Shown here piece after piece: positions 11,080 through 20,756 of a stretch of 64,000 nt of DNA. How positions within the stretch are numbered: the stretch's first letter is position 1; each line of letters begins with the position of its first letter. Source of the stretch: Pseudopyrenochaeta lycopersici (taxonomy: Eukaryota; Ascomycota; Dothideomycetes; Pleosporales; Pseudopyrenochaetaceae). Below the pieces are notes generated by a model, which saw nothing but the letters and a program-made list of their open reading frames with translations, was not told the DNA's origin and searched no databases. The stretch spans positions 248,001 through 312,000 of the forward strand of contig NHZP01000021.1 of assembly GCA_003313425.1 (NCBI GenBank), given 5' to 3'. Position numbers and translations under genes: made by a program.

Positions 11080-12281
11080 CTACTTCTTCTTTCCCTGTGC
11101 TTCCGTCGAGCTTAGCTCGCGTATGAAGACCTTTGTGACGCCATCAGGAACGTCATCTACTGCATCCTCGAATCCCGGGCTCACTCCAACCGCGACGTAC
11201 TTGCCGTCACTGGAGAAGTCGATTGTTTGCACGCTTGCCGGGAACTTCTGGTACTGTCTTATCCTCCTCTTGGCGACGGCATCCCAAAGTGCTACCACGC
11301 CGTCTCCACCTCCTGTGGCAAAGGTTCCATGGACCGGGTGATATGCCAGAGCGTGGACCGGGTATACCACGTCTTGACCGTCAACTGCTTGCCTGTGGCA
11401 TTTGAAAGCATATTTCCGCGACTGCGACTCTTCAGATGGATCAAACCACTCCACCGCTACACGACCCTCAATGCTCGAACTCGAGTATCCTGCATCGTTG
11501 GGCATGCAGGCCACGGCGCGCGTCATGTATTTCATGGAGCTTTCCCTTTGCTGCCACGGCTCCACGGTCACGTCTTCTTCGTCTTCTACTTTTGACGCAG
11601 CCGCGAGCTTGTCAAGCTCGTAGATGTTGACTGCGCGGCTAGCCATAGCAACGACTAGTTTTGTGGGAGATGCGGAAAGCGAGAATGGCTTCGAGGGCAA
11701 GCGGACGGAGGAAAAGTCGCCGGGCCGCGCGAGATCATGGAGATGTAACGTAGAGTCCCACGATGCGGAAATGAGAAGGTTGTGCGGTGCTGAGAAGAGG
11801 ATGTTGCGGACGCCTTGGGAGTGGGTTGACATGATTGTTTGGGCGCCGGTTTCAAGGTCGATTCTCCGCACTTCCCAGTCCAGCCCACATGTGAATGCCT
11901 CATTATCGTCGCGTCCAAAACATACGTCTAGCACTGGCGCGCGGTGCTCGAACTTTCGTAGCAGCTTGCCGCCAGGTTCGGCATGGGTGTCGTAGAGGTA
12001 GACATGTCGATCCCAGGAAGCAACGAGTAATCGCGTTGGATTGCTGGGCGAGAATTTGACGGACGAGATAGGCTCGGTTGGATTTTGGGCAAGCTCGAAT
12101 TGACCTTACGAGGGTTAGTATTCAGCTCATGGCGATATTGCTTTGAAGCATTCATAGGAACACGCCTTCATGCCATGGCCGAAGCAGCAGCGCGCAGTGG
12201 AAGTGCTGGCCACGGCAACAATATGGGAATGACGAAGAAATCTAGGAAGATTGAATCAGATCAAGGGGGCTTACTTGACAT
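11080..12281 (-). CDS. BUB3: Mitotic checkpoint WD40 protein Bub3
   Basis: Two exons: a 7-nt first exon 12281-12275 (ATG TCA A) and 12104-11080, with a 170-nt intron. Joined they give 343 residues beginning Met-Ser-Ser-Gln-Phe-Glu-Leu, a typical Bub3 start. The protein is built of WD40 blades throughout. It includes the blade sequence Ser-Trp-Asp near the start and a strongly conserved late blade (Phe-Ala-Thr-Gly-Gly-Gly-Asp-Gly, then Leu-Trp-Asp) that distinguishes Bub3 from other WD40 proteins; Rae1 is the nearest alternative. Bub3 binds Bub1 and Mad3/BubR1 and brings them to phosphorylated Spc105/KNL1 at kinetochores in the spindle checkpoint. A low-complexity insert with Ser and Glu lies in the middle. 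The gene is head to head with GPN2, only 189 bp apart. Confidence 0.87.
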
Positions 12282-12470
12282 TTTGGCGGTATGATTGCGA
12301 CAGGCGTTTTCAAAGGCGGAGAGCTCGAGCGAAGCTCCGCGCGAAGTCCGCAAACCAAACAAATATCGGCGCAAGTTGTTCCTCTGCCGAAGCCCCTCCA
12401 AGCGCCCCTCCCTTGACGGACAACTTGGACAACTTTAACATCGTTATACCACAACTTTGTGAAGCCCAAA
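12282..12470. promoter_or_regulatory. Bidirectional promoter BUB3 / GPN2
   Basis: Only 189 bp lie between the two divergent ATGs, so both genes must share this region plus the 5' leaders. It is moderately GC-rich with no clear TATA box, which fits constitutive housekeeping promoters. Confidence 0.6.
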
Positions 12471-13744
12471 ATGCCGTTTGCGCAATTGGTGATTGGGCCG
12501 CCGGGCTCAGGGAAATCGACGTACTGCGATGGCATGCAGCAGTTCATGGGCGCCATCGAGCGCAAGTGCTCTGTCGTCAACCTTGATCCTGCCAACGACC
12601 ACACCTCATATCAACCCGCCATAGATGTGCGCGATCTGGTGACCATCGATGAGATTATGGAACAGGAGTCACTGGGGCCGAATGGGGGAGTGCTATTTGC
12701 GCTGGAAGAGCTAGAGCATAACTTTGACTGGCTGGCAGACGGCCTGAAGGAGCTTGGAGGTTAGCAGCTGTACAAATATCGTAGCATATACAGAGGCTGA
12801 TCTGGTGACAGATGAATACGTCCTCTTTGACTGTCCTGGTCAGGTCGAGCTGTTCACACACCACGGATCTCTGCGGAATATCTTCTTCCGCCTTCAAAAA
12901 CTTGGGTACCGAGTATTCGCCAACCGCCCACGGCCTGCGATATGAAGCTAATTGTCTTAAGCTCGTCGTCGTACACCTGACAGACTCGATTATCCTTTCT
13001 CGACCCTCGTTGTACGTCTCCTCGCTGCTCCTCGCCCTGCGCAGCATGCTGCAGATGGACCTCCCCCATTTAAACGTCCTCACAAAGATCGATAACCTAA
13101 GAAACTATCCAAACCTACCCTTCAACCTTGACTTCTACACCGAAGTACAGGATCTACACTATCTGCTACCCCATCTGGACCGTGAACAGACATCGGGAAT
13201 TCCAGGCCCAACAACAGCCGGCACTGGCGGCGATGATATGGATCTAGATGATGACGAGCCAACGTCAAAGTTTTCTGCGCTCAACAAAGCCATCGTGGAA
13301 CTTGTGGAGGACTTTGCACTCGTTGGTTTCGAGACACTGGCAGTCGAGGATAAGAAGAGCATGATGACGCTCCTGCGGGCTATAGACCGTGCGGGCGGTT
13401 TTGCTATGGGCGGGATAGAGGGCGCGAACGATACAGTGTGGCAAATGGCTATGCGGGAGAATGGGGCGACTATGGATGCAAGAGATGTGCAGGAGCGTTG
13501 GCTCGATCGACGAGACGAACTGGACGAAGAAGAGAGGAAAGCTTGGGAAGATGAGACCAAAATGATGAAGGATCCCCCACCGCAGAATGTGCGCCGAGTA
13601 CCAACTTCGCAAGCACCACCGACAACAAACACGTCGAAAAAGGGAAGCACCGAAGACAGCGATGATGACATGGACGATTTGGAGGAGATGCGACAGTTTA
13701 TGGACAAGAAGAGTGATGGAGGAATCAACATCGTGAAGAAATAG
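12471..13744 (+). CDS. GPN2: GPN-loop GTPase 2
   Basis: Three exons: 12471-12759, 12812-12912 and 12962-13744, with introns of 52 and 49 nt, encode 390 residues. ATG 12471 is used because the P-loop (Gly-Pro-Pro-Gly-Ser-Gly-Lys-Ser) starts at residue 9, as in the family. The diagnostic Gly-Pro-Asn insert follows (Gly-Pro-Asn-Gly-Gly). Splicing joins exactly at the G3 block Phe-Asp-Cys-Pro-Gly-Gln-Val-Glu-Leu, and the G4-like Thr-Lys-Ile-Asp motif is present. GPN2 and GPN3 with GPN1 help assemble and import RNA polymerase II. The C-terminal tail is acidic and Ser/Pro/Asp-rich and probably disordered, longer than in yeast. GPN1 is ruled out by the motif spacing and tail; GPN3 is shorter. Confidence 0.9.
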
Positions 13745-14171
13745 ACAGTTACATCTAATAGCAGAACTATAGCTATATGCCTTCAGAGCGCTTGCATCTA
13801 GGGTTATCAAAGTTGTGGATTCAGTCTCGACTAAACAATGGGTTCTGCGGACGGCATGACAGCGAATACGCGGCTAAATTCTACCAAGTCTGCATTGCCA
13901 GAAAGCTATCTCCAGGCAAGTTGGAAAAGTGAATGATAGACGGCTAAGCCCAGTGACCGTTTAGAGGTGGATCAGGGCGTGAAGCTACAACACATCATTT
14001 GAAGCGGGGCAGTACGCGACGCGTCGGTGAATGGCTACGCGTGCCCGATACTGGATCCTAGCAAAAGTTTGACTCTAATGCAGTCTGCTAATAATATATG
14101 CTACATCGCTACAACCTTTCTACTTTAACCCCTGCTCAATGTAATTTCAGAGGATTCAACCTACTGCGCAC
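13745..14171. other. Intergenic GPN2 to CHMP7-like gene
   Basis: 427 bp holding the GPN2 3' flank and the promoter of the next gene. No feature is recognised. Confidence 0.4.
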
Positions 14172-15819
14172 ATGCTTAAGCGCAAGCTCTCCCATGACCC
14201 CGATGGGAGCCCCCACGTGCGAAACGCCTCCATATTTGATGGGGACCCCACGCCAATGACGTCCAAGCGCAAGCGACTGTTCCGCCCCAAGACCATCAAC
14301 AAACCCCTGTGGACACCCAAAGCAGAGTGCAGTATGAGTGAATTGCTGGAATTTGTTTTGCAGCATGAAGAGGCCTTTAAAAAGTACGCACAATTCGCCA
14401 GGAAGCCACCAGTCTTACCGTCACTCGAGCTAACATTATTGCAGTCAATACCGCCTTGCCTCTCTCTTTGCAGATTTTCGGCAGCAACTCGATACAAATC
14501 CAGAGGGCTATCATGCAAACATAGCAGCATGGACGAAGGCCCTTACCGATGCTGCACGAGCGGGCGTTATACCTAGGCAAGGGACTACACATGACCTCTT
14601 GAACATACGGACCACCGACGAGCTCGCAAGAGCCCTACAACACCCACAGTATGGAAAGCCAACATGCTTGCCAGCGGTGTTCCATGAGGCGGTGCAGAGG
14701 AAGGAGATGGTACCCCTGAAAGACTTCTTGAATTCAAAGGAGAGCATATACAAGTCGTCCTGGATACCGTCGCCATGGAAGGTTTTACAGTGGAGCTTGA
14801 GGCAGGTTGGCGTGCTGGGCCAAGTGAGGTCGCCGGAAAAGCTCGATGTAGGAAATTTTGTGGTGATCAAGAATGTTGAGGTTGCTGCGGATGAGATATT
14901 GAAGAAGATGAAAGCGCACACCTCAACCGCTGACCGAGTATTGTCGAAAGGAGACTTCCTCAAGCGCTTCTCGACCGTGCTCAACCCTGCCGCTCCGCTT
15001 ACAACAAACGATTTGGACATTCTCCTCGTCTTTCTAGCCCGAGACAAGCAAGTGATATCCTACAATGCGCAAACAATCAAGTTTAAGCCTGAGCACGAAG
15101 CTGTCCCGCTACCGGTCACCGAAGAGGACGCCGCAATTGCGAACCTCCGCGACACGCTTGCAAACATTACCGCGCAATTACCGCCACTCATGGAGAAGAT
15201 CACTGCTGCTGACGCTGCAGCCCGGGAAGCAGTAGCAGCCAAGCAGATGGTTCGTGCTAAGGCTGCAATACGCTCGAAGAAGCTTGCCGAAAGCGCACTT
15301 GCCCAACGTTCAGACGTCGCTCTCCAGCTTGAAGCCGTTTACACAGATCTCCAGCAAGCCGCTGATCAGGTCGAAATTGTCGAAGCTATGCGCGCTGGCG
15401 CAGCTGCGCTCAAAGGCCTGAACGAGAAGGTCGGCGGAGCAGAGGGCGTGCAAGGTGTTGTCGATGCTGTGAATGAGCAGATGGCAACCACTGAGGAGAT
15501 CACGAACATCATCAATGAGACGAGTCAGCCGCTTGACGAGGCTGAGATTGATGATGAGTTCGAGGCTCTTGAAAGGGCGGAGAAGGAGAAGGAAGAGCAG
15601 AGAGAAGCACAGAAGACAGCTGCACGGTTAGCTGAACTGGAAGTGGCGGAGAGGAAACGAAAGGAGAAGGAAGCGGAGCGACAGAAGCAAGAGAATGAGC
15701 GCACAGAAGCTCAGGTTGATGAGGCGTCCCAAAGCATATCGAAGTTATCTTTCCTTCAACCTGAAGATGAAGAGATGGAGAATGCTGAAGAGGAGAAGCG
15801 TATTCCGCTTCCAGCATGA
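14172..15819 (+). CDS. CHMP7-like ESCRT-III (SNF7 family) protein
   Basis: Two exons, 14172-14383 and 14445-15819 (61-nt intron), give 528 residues. The N-terminal half matches the winged-helix region of fungal Cmp7/CHMP7 proteins: a Ser-Glu-Leu-Leu-Glu-Phe start block, then Arg-Leu-Ala-Ser-Leu-Phe. The C-terminal half is the long charged helical SNF7 domain (about 290-450), ending in an Ala/Glu/Lys-rich coiled coil. CHMP7 links ESCRT-III to the nuclear envelope through LEM-domain proteins and acts in nuclear-pore surveillance and membrane sealing. The start is uncertain: ATG 14334 would remove a basic 54-residue extension containing Ser-Lys-Arg-Lys-Arg and give 474 residues, which is closer to the family. 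The extension could be a nuclear-localisation tail or 5' leader read in frame. Confidence 0.82.
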
Positions 15820-16401
15820 GACATTGTCCTTTTTCCCAGCATTGTTGAGCATATTCATTCTTGCATAGCAGTGGCGTTCACAGGGACATTTGACATAGTA
15901 CATTGATCCAAATCATACCGCTCATCCAAGCAAAATCGCTTGGAATACATCGATCCTACCATTATAACCCAAGCTTTCAGGTTGCTGTAATTCCTGAGTG
16001 TTATGCTCGTTGACGCGTTTTCACTGGAAACCCACTGTATTGACTTGACCCAATGTGGTGACATAGCTTACCTCGGATACCTACTGATAAATCATCTCAG
16101 TGTGCAAAAACACCAACAACTACACCAGGCCACCCTACATCCCAAACATCACAATACTTAATAGTCGTAGACAATCTCAATGTTCGGGTGGAAGGAGCGG
16201 TCCTGTCGTCTGCTTCCGATCCGCTAAACCCCATTCAGCCTCCCGTTGCCAAGGCCGATCGCGAACCTCAACCTCATGTTCAAACTGCCGTCACCAGCTG
16301 CAACCTCCGAGCCCCACGCAACAACCCCGCCGTCGTCTACGGACCCTCCAATTTACATCCATACCGCCCTTTCAATTCGACCCGATACCTGGCAATTACC
16401 A
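15820..16401. other. Intergenic CHMP7-like to complex I gene
   Basis: 582 bp with the 3' flank of the ESCRT gene and the 5' leader of the ESSS gene. The last 200 bp stay open in the same frame as the ESSS protein (from ATG 16246), but that part is Pro/Thr/Ser-rich and reads as a leader. No other feature is seen. Confidence 0.4.
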
Positions 16402-16914
16402 ATGCAGTCCCTCCGCGCCGCCACCGGCGCTTCTCGGTCCCTCACCCGCACAGTCACTGTTCGCTACCCGCTCACTGCCCGAGCCTTCTCACAGTCACAG
16501 GTCGTACGGGGAGGCGGCCACGAGAGCCATTACGACCCGCCGTCAGGATGGCTGTTCGGCGTCAAGCCCGGCGAGCAGTATGAGAAGGAGGGGTGGGAGA
16601 ATGCCATGTTCTGGGGCTTTGGTGGCGCGTGCGCTTTTGGGGTTATTGGCTATGCATTCAAGCCTGACACTAGGTATGTTCTACAGTTTTGGTGGAAGCA
16701 TAAAGGGACATTGAGCAGTTTAAGGGTGGGAAGGGAGGAGGAACGGATATCTAGAGCGAAACGCGCTTGAGATGGGGATACATGGTTTTGGGAGGGCACG
16801 ATCGAACGTGATAGCTGACTTTCAAACAGCATTCAAACCTGGGCCCTAGAAGAAGCACGACGACGACTGGAAGCTGAGGGCATCCTGCCCGACCCGGACA
16901 ACAAGAAGGAGTAG
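16402..16914 (+). CDS. NADH:ubiquinone oxidoreductase ESSS subunit (NDUFB11-like)
   Basis: Two exons, 16402-16673 and 16830-16914, with a 156-nt intron, encode 118 residues. ATG 16402 gives a classic mitochondrial presequence rich in Arg, Ser, Thr and Ala. It is followed by the family block Gly-Gly-Gly-His-Glu-Ser-His-Tyr and Pro-Pro-Ser-Gly-Trp-Leu-Phe. A Lys-Glu-Gly-Trp-Glu-Asn stretch leads into one transmembrane helix (about 70-88), and a short charged C-terminal end is encoded by exon 2. This is an accessory subunit of the membrane arm of complex I in the inner membrane. The frame stays open upstream to ATG 16246, but that extension lacks presequence character. Confidence 0.87.
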
Positions 16915-18292
16915 GCCATGTACGACTATGCGAAGCGATAGACTCCAGCAGCAAGGGCGGCGGTTACTTTTGACAAACTGAGTCAACGAAACTGTAAATA
17001 GCGGACTACGACCAGTGGCGAGTGTTTTCCTTTTGTGGCATAGGCTCATAGAGTCGGGCGGCTGCGTAGCCGATGATCATATTACAAATGGCATCTATTT
17101 TCCCTTTTTCCCTGCAATTCCATTCGAGTGTACAGATGCTATGATTCAGGTGTGCGTCGTGTTTGGATGGGCTTTGAAATTGGAAGTCGCCTCTTTCAGA
17201 GGTTTGGTCAGCGGCATCATCGTGAGATATGTACTGCACATTTGAGGTGCCGTTACTTTTCAAGAACCGGCTAGCAACTTGTCCCTTGCCAATCTCTGTA
17301 CCAAGATCAAGAACAGGTTCTTTTAGCTATTTTCACGTATCGCTTAAATCTCAAAAGTAAGTAATTCGCATTTTCGCCAACAATTGTGACTGGAATTATA
17401 CGGTCTTTGAACGATTGGTAGTGAATGCTGATCGAGGCAGCTCTGTAACAGGCAATCAGTATGGTGGTACTGCGATGTTGGTAACATTATATCATGCAAA
17501 CATGTTGCGACACGCCATGAGCATAGGAGCATACATACCTGATGTAAAGTGGCGCAGAAGCTGTTCTCCACAAGATGCTTGGTCAATTTGATATTTTGTC
17601 GATGCAGGATATGGTGCAGCGGCCTGATAAGGCTGATGTAGGAGAGGTGTCTTGTTAGGTCCTGCAATGCAGCTATCCGAAAGAGAAGACTCAATCGTGC
17701 TGTTTGATCCACGCCTGCGCTTGTGAGATTACTTGACGCTGCACTTGACAGGAGCTTATATCACAAAACCGCATCGCGCTCAATTTGAGCTATTTTGAAT
17801 TCAACAAGCTGACCAATAGAAAGGAGGCTACTTAGAAGACAAATAATAGTCGGCATTAGGACGAAATAAAAATATGGCCCGTAGACGTGCAAAGGCATAT
17901 GTTATCGAGAGATATGTGCATTTCAGAACTTGATATTTCCCGTACAAATAGAACAAGCGCAATATGTCATCAGCAAAATACTCAACGAGTGTGGTGATTT
18001 GCGAGCAGATTTTTCACTAAAGGTCCAGTGTACCATACTTCATGATTGCGACTTTTCAACAGGCGCTGCAGACAGTGCCGCCCTATTTCTGCTCACGTCA
18101 ACACATTTTTCGAGAAGTTTTCTGATATCCTAGGCTGTTGAATGAGGCTTCACTTTCCAGGAATTAATCAACAAAATCCCCCCTGTCCGATCTGTTTATC
18201 ATAGAGGAACGGTCCACAGTCTGTGGTAGGAACTACACATTTACAAACCCATCGTCAGCCAACCACTGCCGGTTTCGTCTTCTGACTGCGCA
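16915..18292. other. 1.4-kb gene-free stretch
   Basis: Only short overlapping ORFs on both strands, none with domain or splice support. The GC content falls toward the right end. No repeat or RNA gene is recognised. Confidence 0.4.
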
Positions 18293-19519
18293 ATGTGTCA
18301 CTTCACTGCCTTCTACTACAACAACTGTCTTTGTAAACCACTATACTCGACATCAGATGGAGGTGATATTGTAGAGAAATCCTGGTCAAACCGCCTCCAT
18401 ATCGACGCCGACGCCGTTCCTTACCAAAGATGTCTTCAATACAAGCTTTTCTTGATGACTTATGGCACATCTAAATCAGCAGAAGACATTCAATGCCGCA
18501 ATCTTATTATCAAACGAATTTATTTTTCAGAAAAGCCATGCTTTAAGTGTTTTCACCAAAGTATGGTTAATTCCCAAACTGCACGTCAAGAAACAGTTCT
18601 GGTGTCGGACTTCCGCTTCACGAAAGAGACAGAAGAGAAGTGGACAAGACTTTGTAGGGTGTATGAGAAGGGTACGCTTAAGATGACCACAACAATTATG
18701 CAGAGAACACTGAACCGCCTCAATTCACTTCGAGGTGCGGCGGAGGGAAAAAGCAGCGAAATGCCCTCAATAGTTACAGAGGACAAAAAGGGGAAGGACA
18801 GTATATGGAAAGCACATTTACTCCAAGCCGCCCAGAGATACCCATCAATGAAGACACTATTGAAGAAAGAGTTGTGTAGGGCTGATAGCAAAAGGAATTT
18901 GGTAGACAAGGCTCCATTAAAGCGGACGGAAGAAGAAAAAAAGCAACGCTTGGAGAAGATTAGAGAACGCCTTGCACAGTTCAATCAGTCAAGAGCAGCA
19001 GCGACGAGCACAGTGAATGCTCAGGAACAAATTGCACAAGAGAAGCCATCCAGGCAGGTAGTAGGCATTGAGCGTGGTTTAGTCAAAGAGTCGTTTGTTG
19101 AACAGCTGTCTGATCAGCAGCCAACCATCATATCATCTTCAGCGACAACAGGGGTTCAACAATTGGAGTATAGCACTTTAGAAGAAAGGACACAGCCCAT
19201 TATGAAGCTTCCGCTGGAGAGACACAGACGAGGCTCACCGAGAGGAAAAGATTACAGGTCATACAGCTACAAACCGCGGGTTGGAAAAGGCCCGCATCCA
19301 CAGCGTGGTGGTCTGTCTTCCTCTACTTACGCAGACGGAGACTGCCCTACTTGTGGTCAACATATGCCAAAAACGATCAAGTTTCATACTATTACTAACA
19401 TCTCAAGGCCACATGTTACTGCCCTCTTGCCCGCTCGATTAAGACCAGATGCTGTGGCTTTCGTGCCAGCCCAACAGCAACTCGAGCCGCCCAGGTTGAT
19501 CAACTGTAATACGTTGTGA
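18293..19519 (+). CDS. Uncharacterised protein with Cys pairs at both ends
   Basis: Single-exon frame of 408 residues. The N-terminus has a Cys-rich start (Met-Cys-His then Asn-Asn-Cys-Leu-Cys), the pattern of fungal proteins that open with a possible metal-binding knuckle. A second pair, Cys-Phe-Lys-Cys, lies near residue 82. The middle is basic and coiled-coil-like (Glu/Lys/Arg-rich around 200-235). It is followed by a disordered Arg/Gly/Ser region, and near the C-terminus comes Cys-Pro-Thr-Cys-Gly-Gln-His, which could complete a zinc knuckle. I do not recognise a family. An unspliced intron in the first 100 residues is possible because that part is of lower coding quality. Function unknown. 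Confidence 0.55.
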   Translation: MCHFTAFYYNNCLCKPLYSTSDGGDIVEKSWSNRLHIDADAVPYQRCLQYKLFLMTYGTSKSAEDIQCRNLIIKRIYFSEKPCFKCFHQSMVNSQTARQETVLVSDFRFTKETEEKWTRLCRVYEKGTLKMTTTIMQRTLNRLNSLRGAAEGKSSEMPSIVTEDKKGKDSIWKAHLLQAAQRYPSMKTLLKKELCRADSKRNLVDKAPLKRTEEEKKQRLEKIRERLAQFNQSRAAATSTVNAQEQIAQEKPSRQVVGIERGLVKESFVEQLSDQQPTIISSSATTGVQQLEYSTLEERTQPIMKLPLERHRRGSPRGKDYRSYSYKPRVGKGPHPQRGGLSSSTYADGDCPTCGQHMPKTIKFHTITNISRPHVTALLPARLRPDAVAFVPAQQQLEPPRLINCNTL

Positions 19520-19881
19520 CAGGTTAAACCATGATTACGCCCTTCAGCTGGTTATGCAACAAAATGCGAACTAAGCAGAATGTAAATAGTGGTCCAAAGG
19601 CGGAGCCACGCCCTTCCAGGCAAAAAGACGGGCTGTGATTGTCAGAAAACGCGCCACAAGTATTGTCAGCCAATCATGCAGATTTGGACCCCAAACAATG
19701 TGCTACCAACACCCAAGCTTTGGGGGTAGGCTATTTTCGTGTTAGCCATAAGAGATCAGGGGGAAAAGGATAAAATCGACTGCATGGTGAAAATCTCTAT
19801 TGCGCTTACATTTATTTCTTTCGTCGTAATCTTCGGTTCGACCTAGCACTGGAGGGCATTAGCATACCACGGTATTTCGAA
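19520..19881. other. Intergenic, promoter of membrane-protein gene
   Basis: 362 bp with a CCAAT-type motif (gccaatca, near 19670) but no other recognised element. Confidence 0.35.
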
Positions 19882-20756
19882 ATGCGATCCCATCTGCAGC
19901 AGACTTTTGCTCTTCTTACTTTAATAAATTTTGTCCATTGCCAAATTTCAACAACATGGGCAAGCTCGAGATTCATCGGATATTATGTGGCGCCAGATTC
20001 TAGTAGGCTTTGATCTTATGTTCTGTGTTCAACGCAGCTAATATTGACCCAGTCGAGCCGTTGCTAGCGGGAAATGCCTGGGTAACGTCAGCGTCTTTCG
20101 CAGGTGACTGTAATAACAATGGTCGTTGTGTAATGGCAACCGATTGCGCAAATGGTACACTATATTTCGACAACAAGGCTAGTATGAGCTGGTGAGCCAA
20201 TACGTCTTCCCACGAGGTCCTAGTAATGATTAACCCTTCTAATAGCAGCGGGGCACAGACCTGTGTCGAAATGACTATATTTGCGCAAAGCCCAAATGTG
20301 CTTCCTTCAGCATACAACTATGGCTGTCGCGTGGGATGGAAAGCGAATACTATATATCGTGAACTTGCTGCAACAATAACATCCTCAAGTTCTATAGCTT
20401 CGAGTTCTTCAAACCAAGGCCCTACCACACCAACGGCAACTATGTCGAGCACGGGAGTTTCGTCAACACCAACCTCAACCCCTCCGCTTGCCTCTGAATC
20501 GCCGAACAGGGCTTGGATAGCGGGCGCTGTAATTGGACCTGTGATTGGGATCGCGCTGATTGCCGTAGCAGTAATCTGGTGGAGGAGGAGAAGAGCTCAA
20601 GGCAACAATGGAGAGAAAAGACCTTTCGAGCTTGGTCATGAGTATGCAGAGTTCGTGTCGGTGACGCGATATCACGAAAAGGATCATGTCACTCGACCTG
20701 TCGAACTACCAAGCTCGCAGCAGCCATCTGAACTTGGCACTTATCCAGTCCGGTGA
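19882..20756 (+). CDS. Type I plasma-membrane protein with Cys-containing ectodomain
   Basis: Three exons are proposed: 19882-20002, 20038-20191 and 20246-20756, for 261 residues. The parts are a signal peptide (Leu/Ala/Phe-rich, ending His-Cys-Gln), a short ectodomain with about six Cys, a Ser/Thr-rich stalk, one transmembrane helix (about residue 172-194, Ala/Ile/Val-rich) stopped by four Arg, and a cytoplasmic tail. Many filamentous fungi carry such proteins, in the style of Wsc/Mid2 sensors, but no WSC domain is present here. The second intron is standard and joins through a Cys codon. The first would be only 35 nt, unusually short; it is needed to pass a TGA, and the frame on both sides fits. 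A sensor or adhesion role is inference. Confidence 0.6.

Noticed and set aside
13159..13731. Long minus-strand ORF antisense to GPN2 exon 3
   Set aside because: Ser-rich shadow of the acidic GPN2 tail; the GPN2 frame is supported by conserved motifs.
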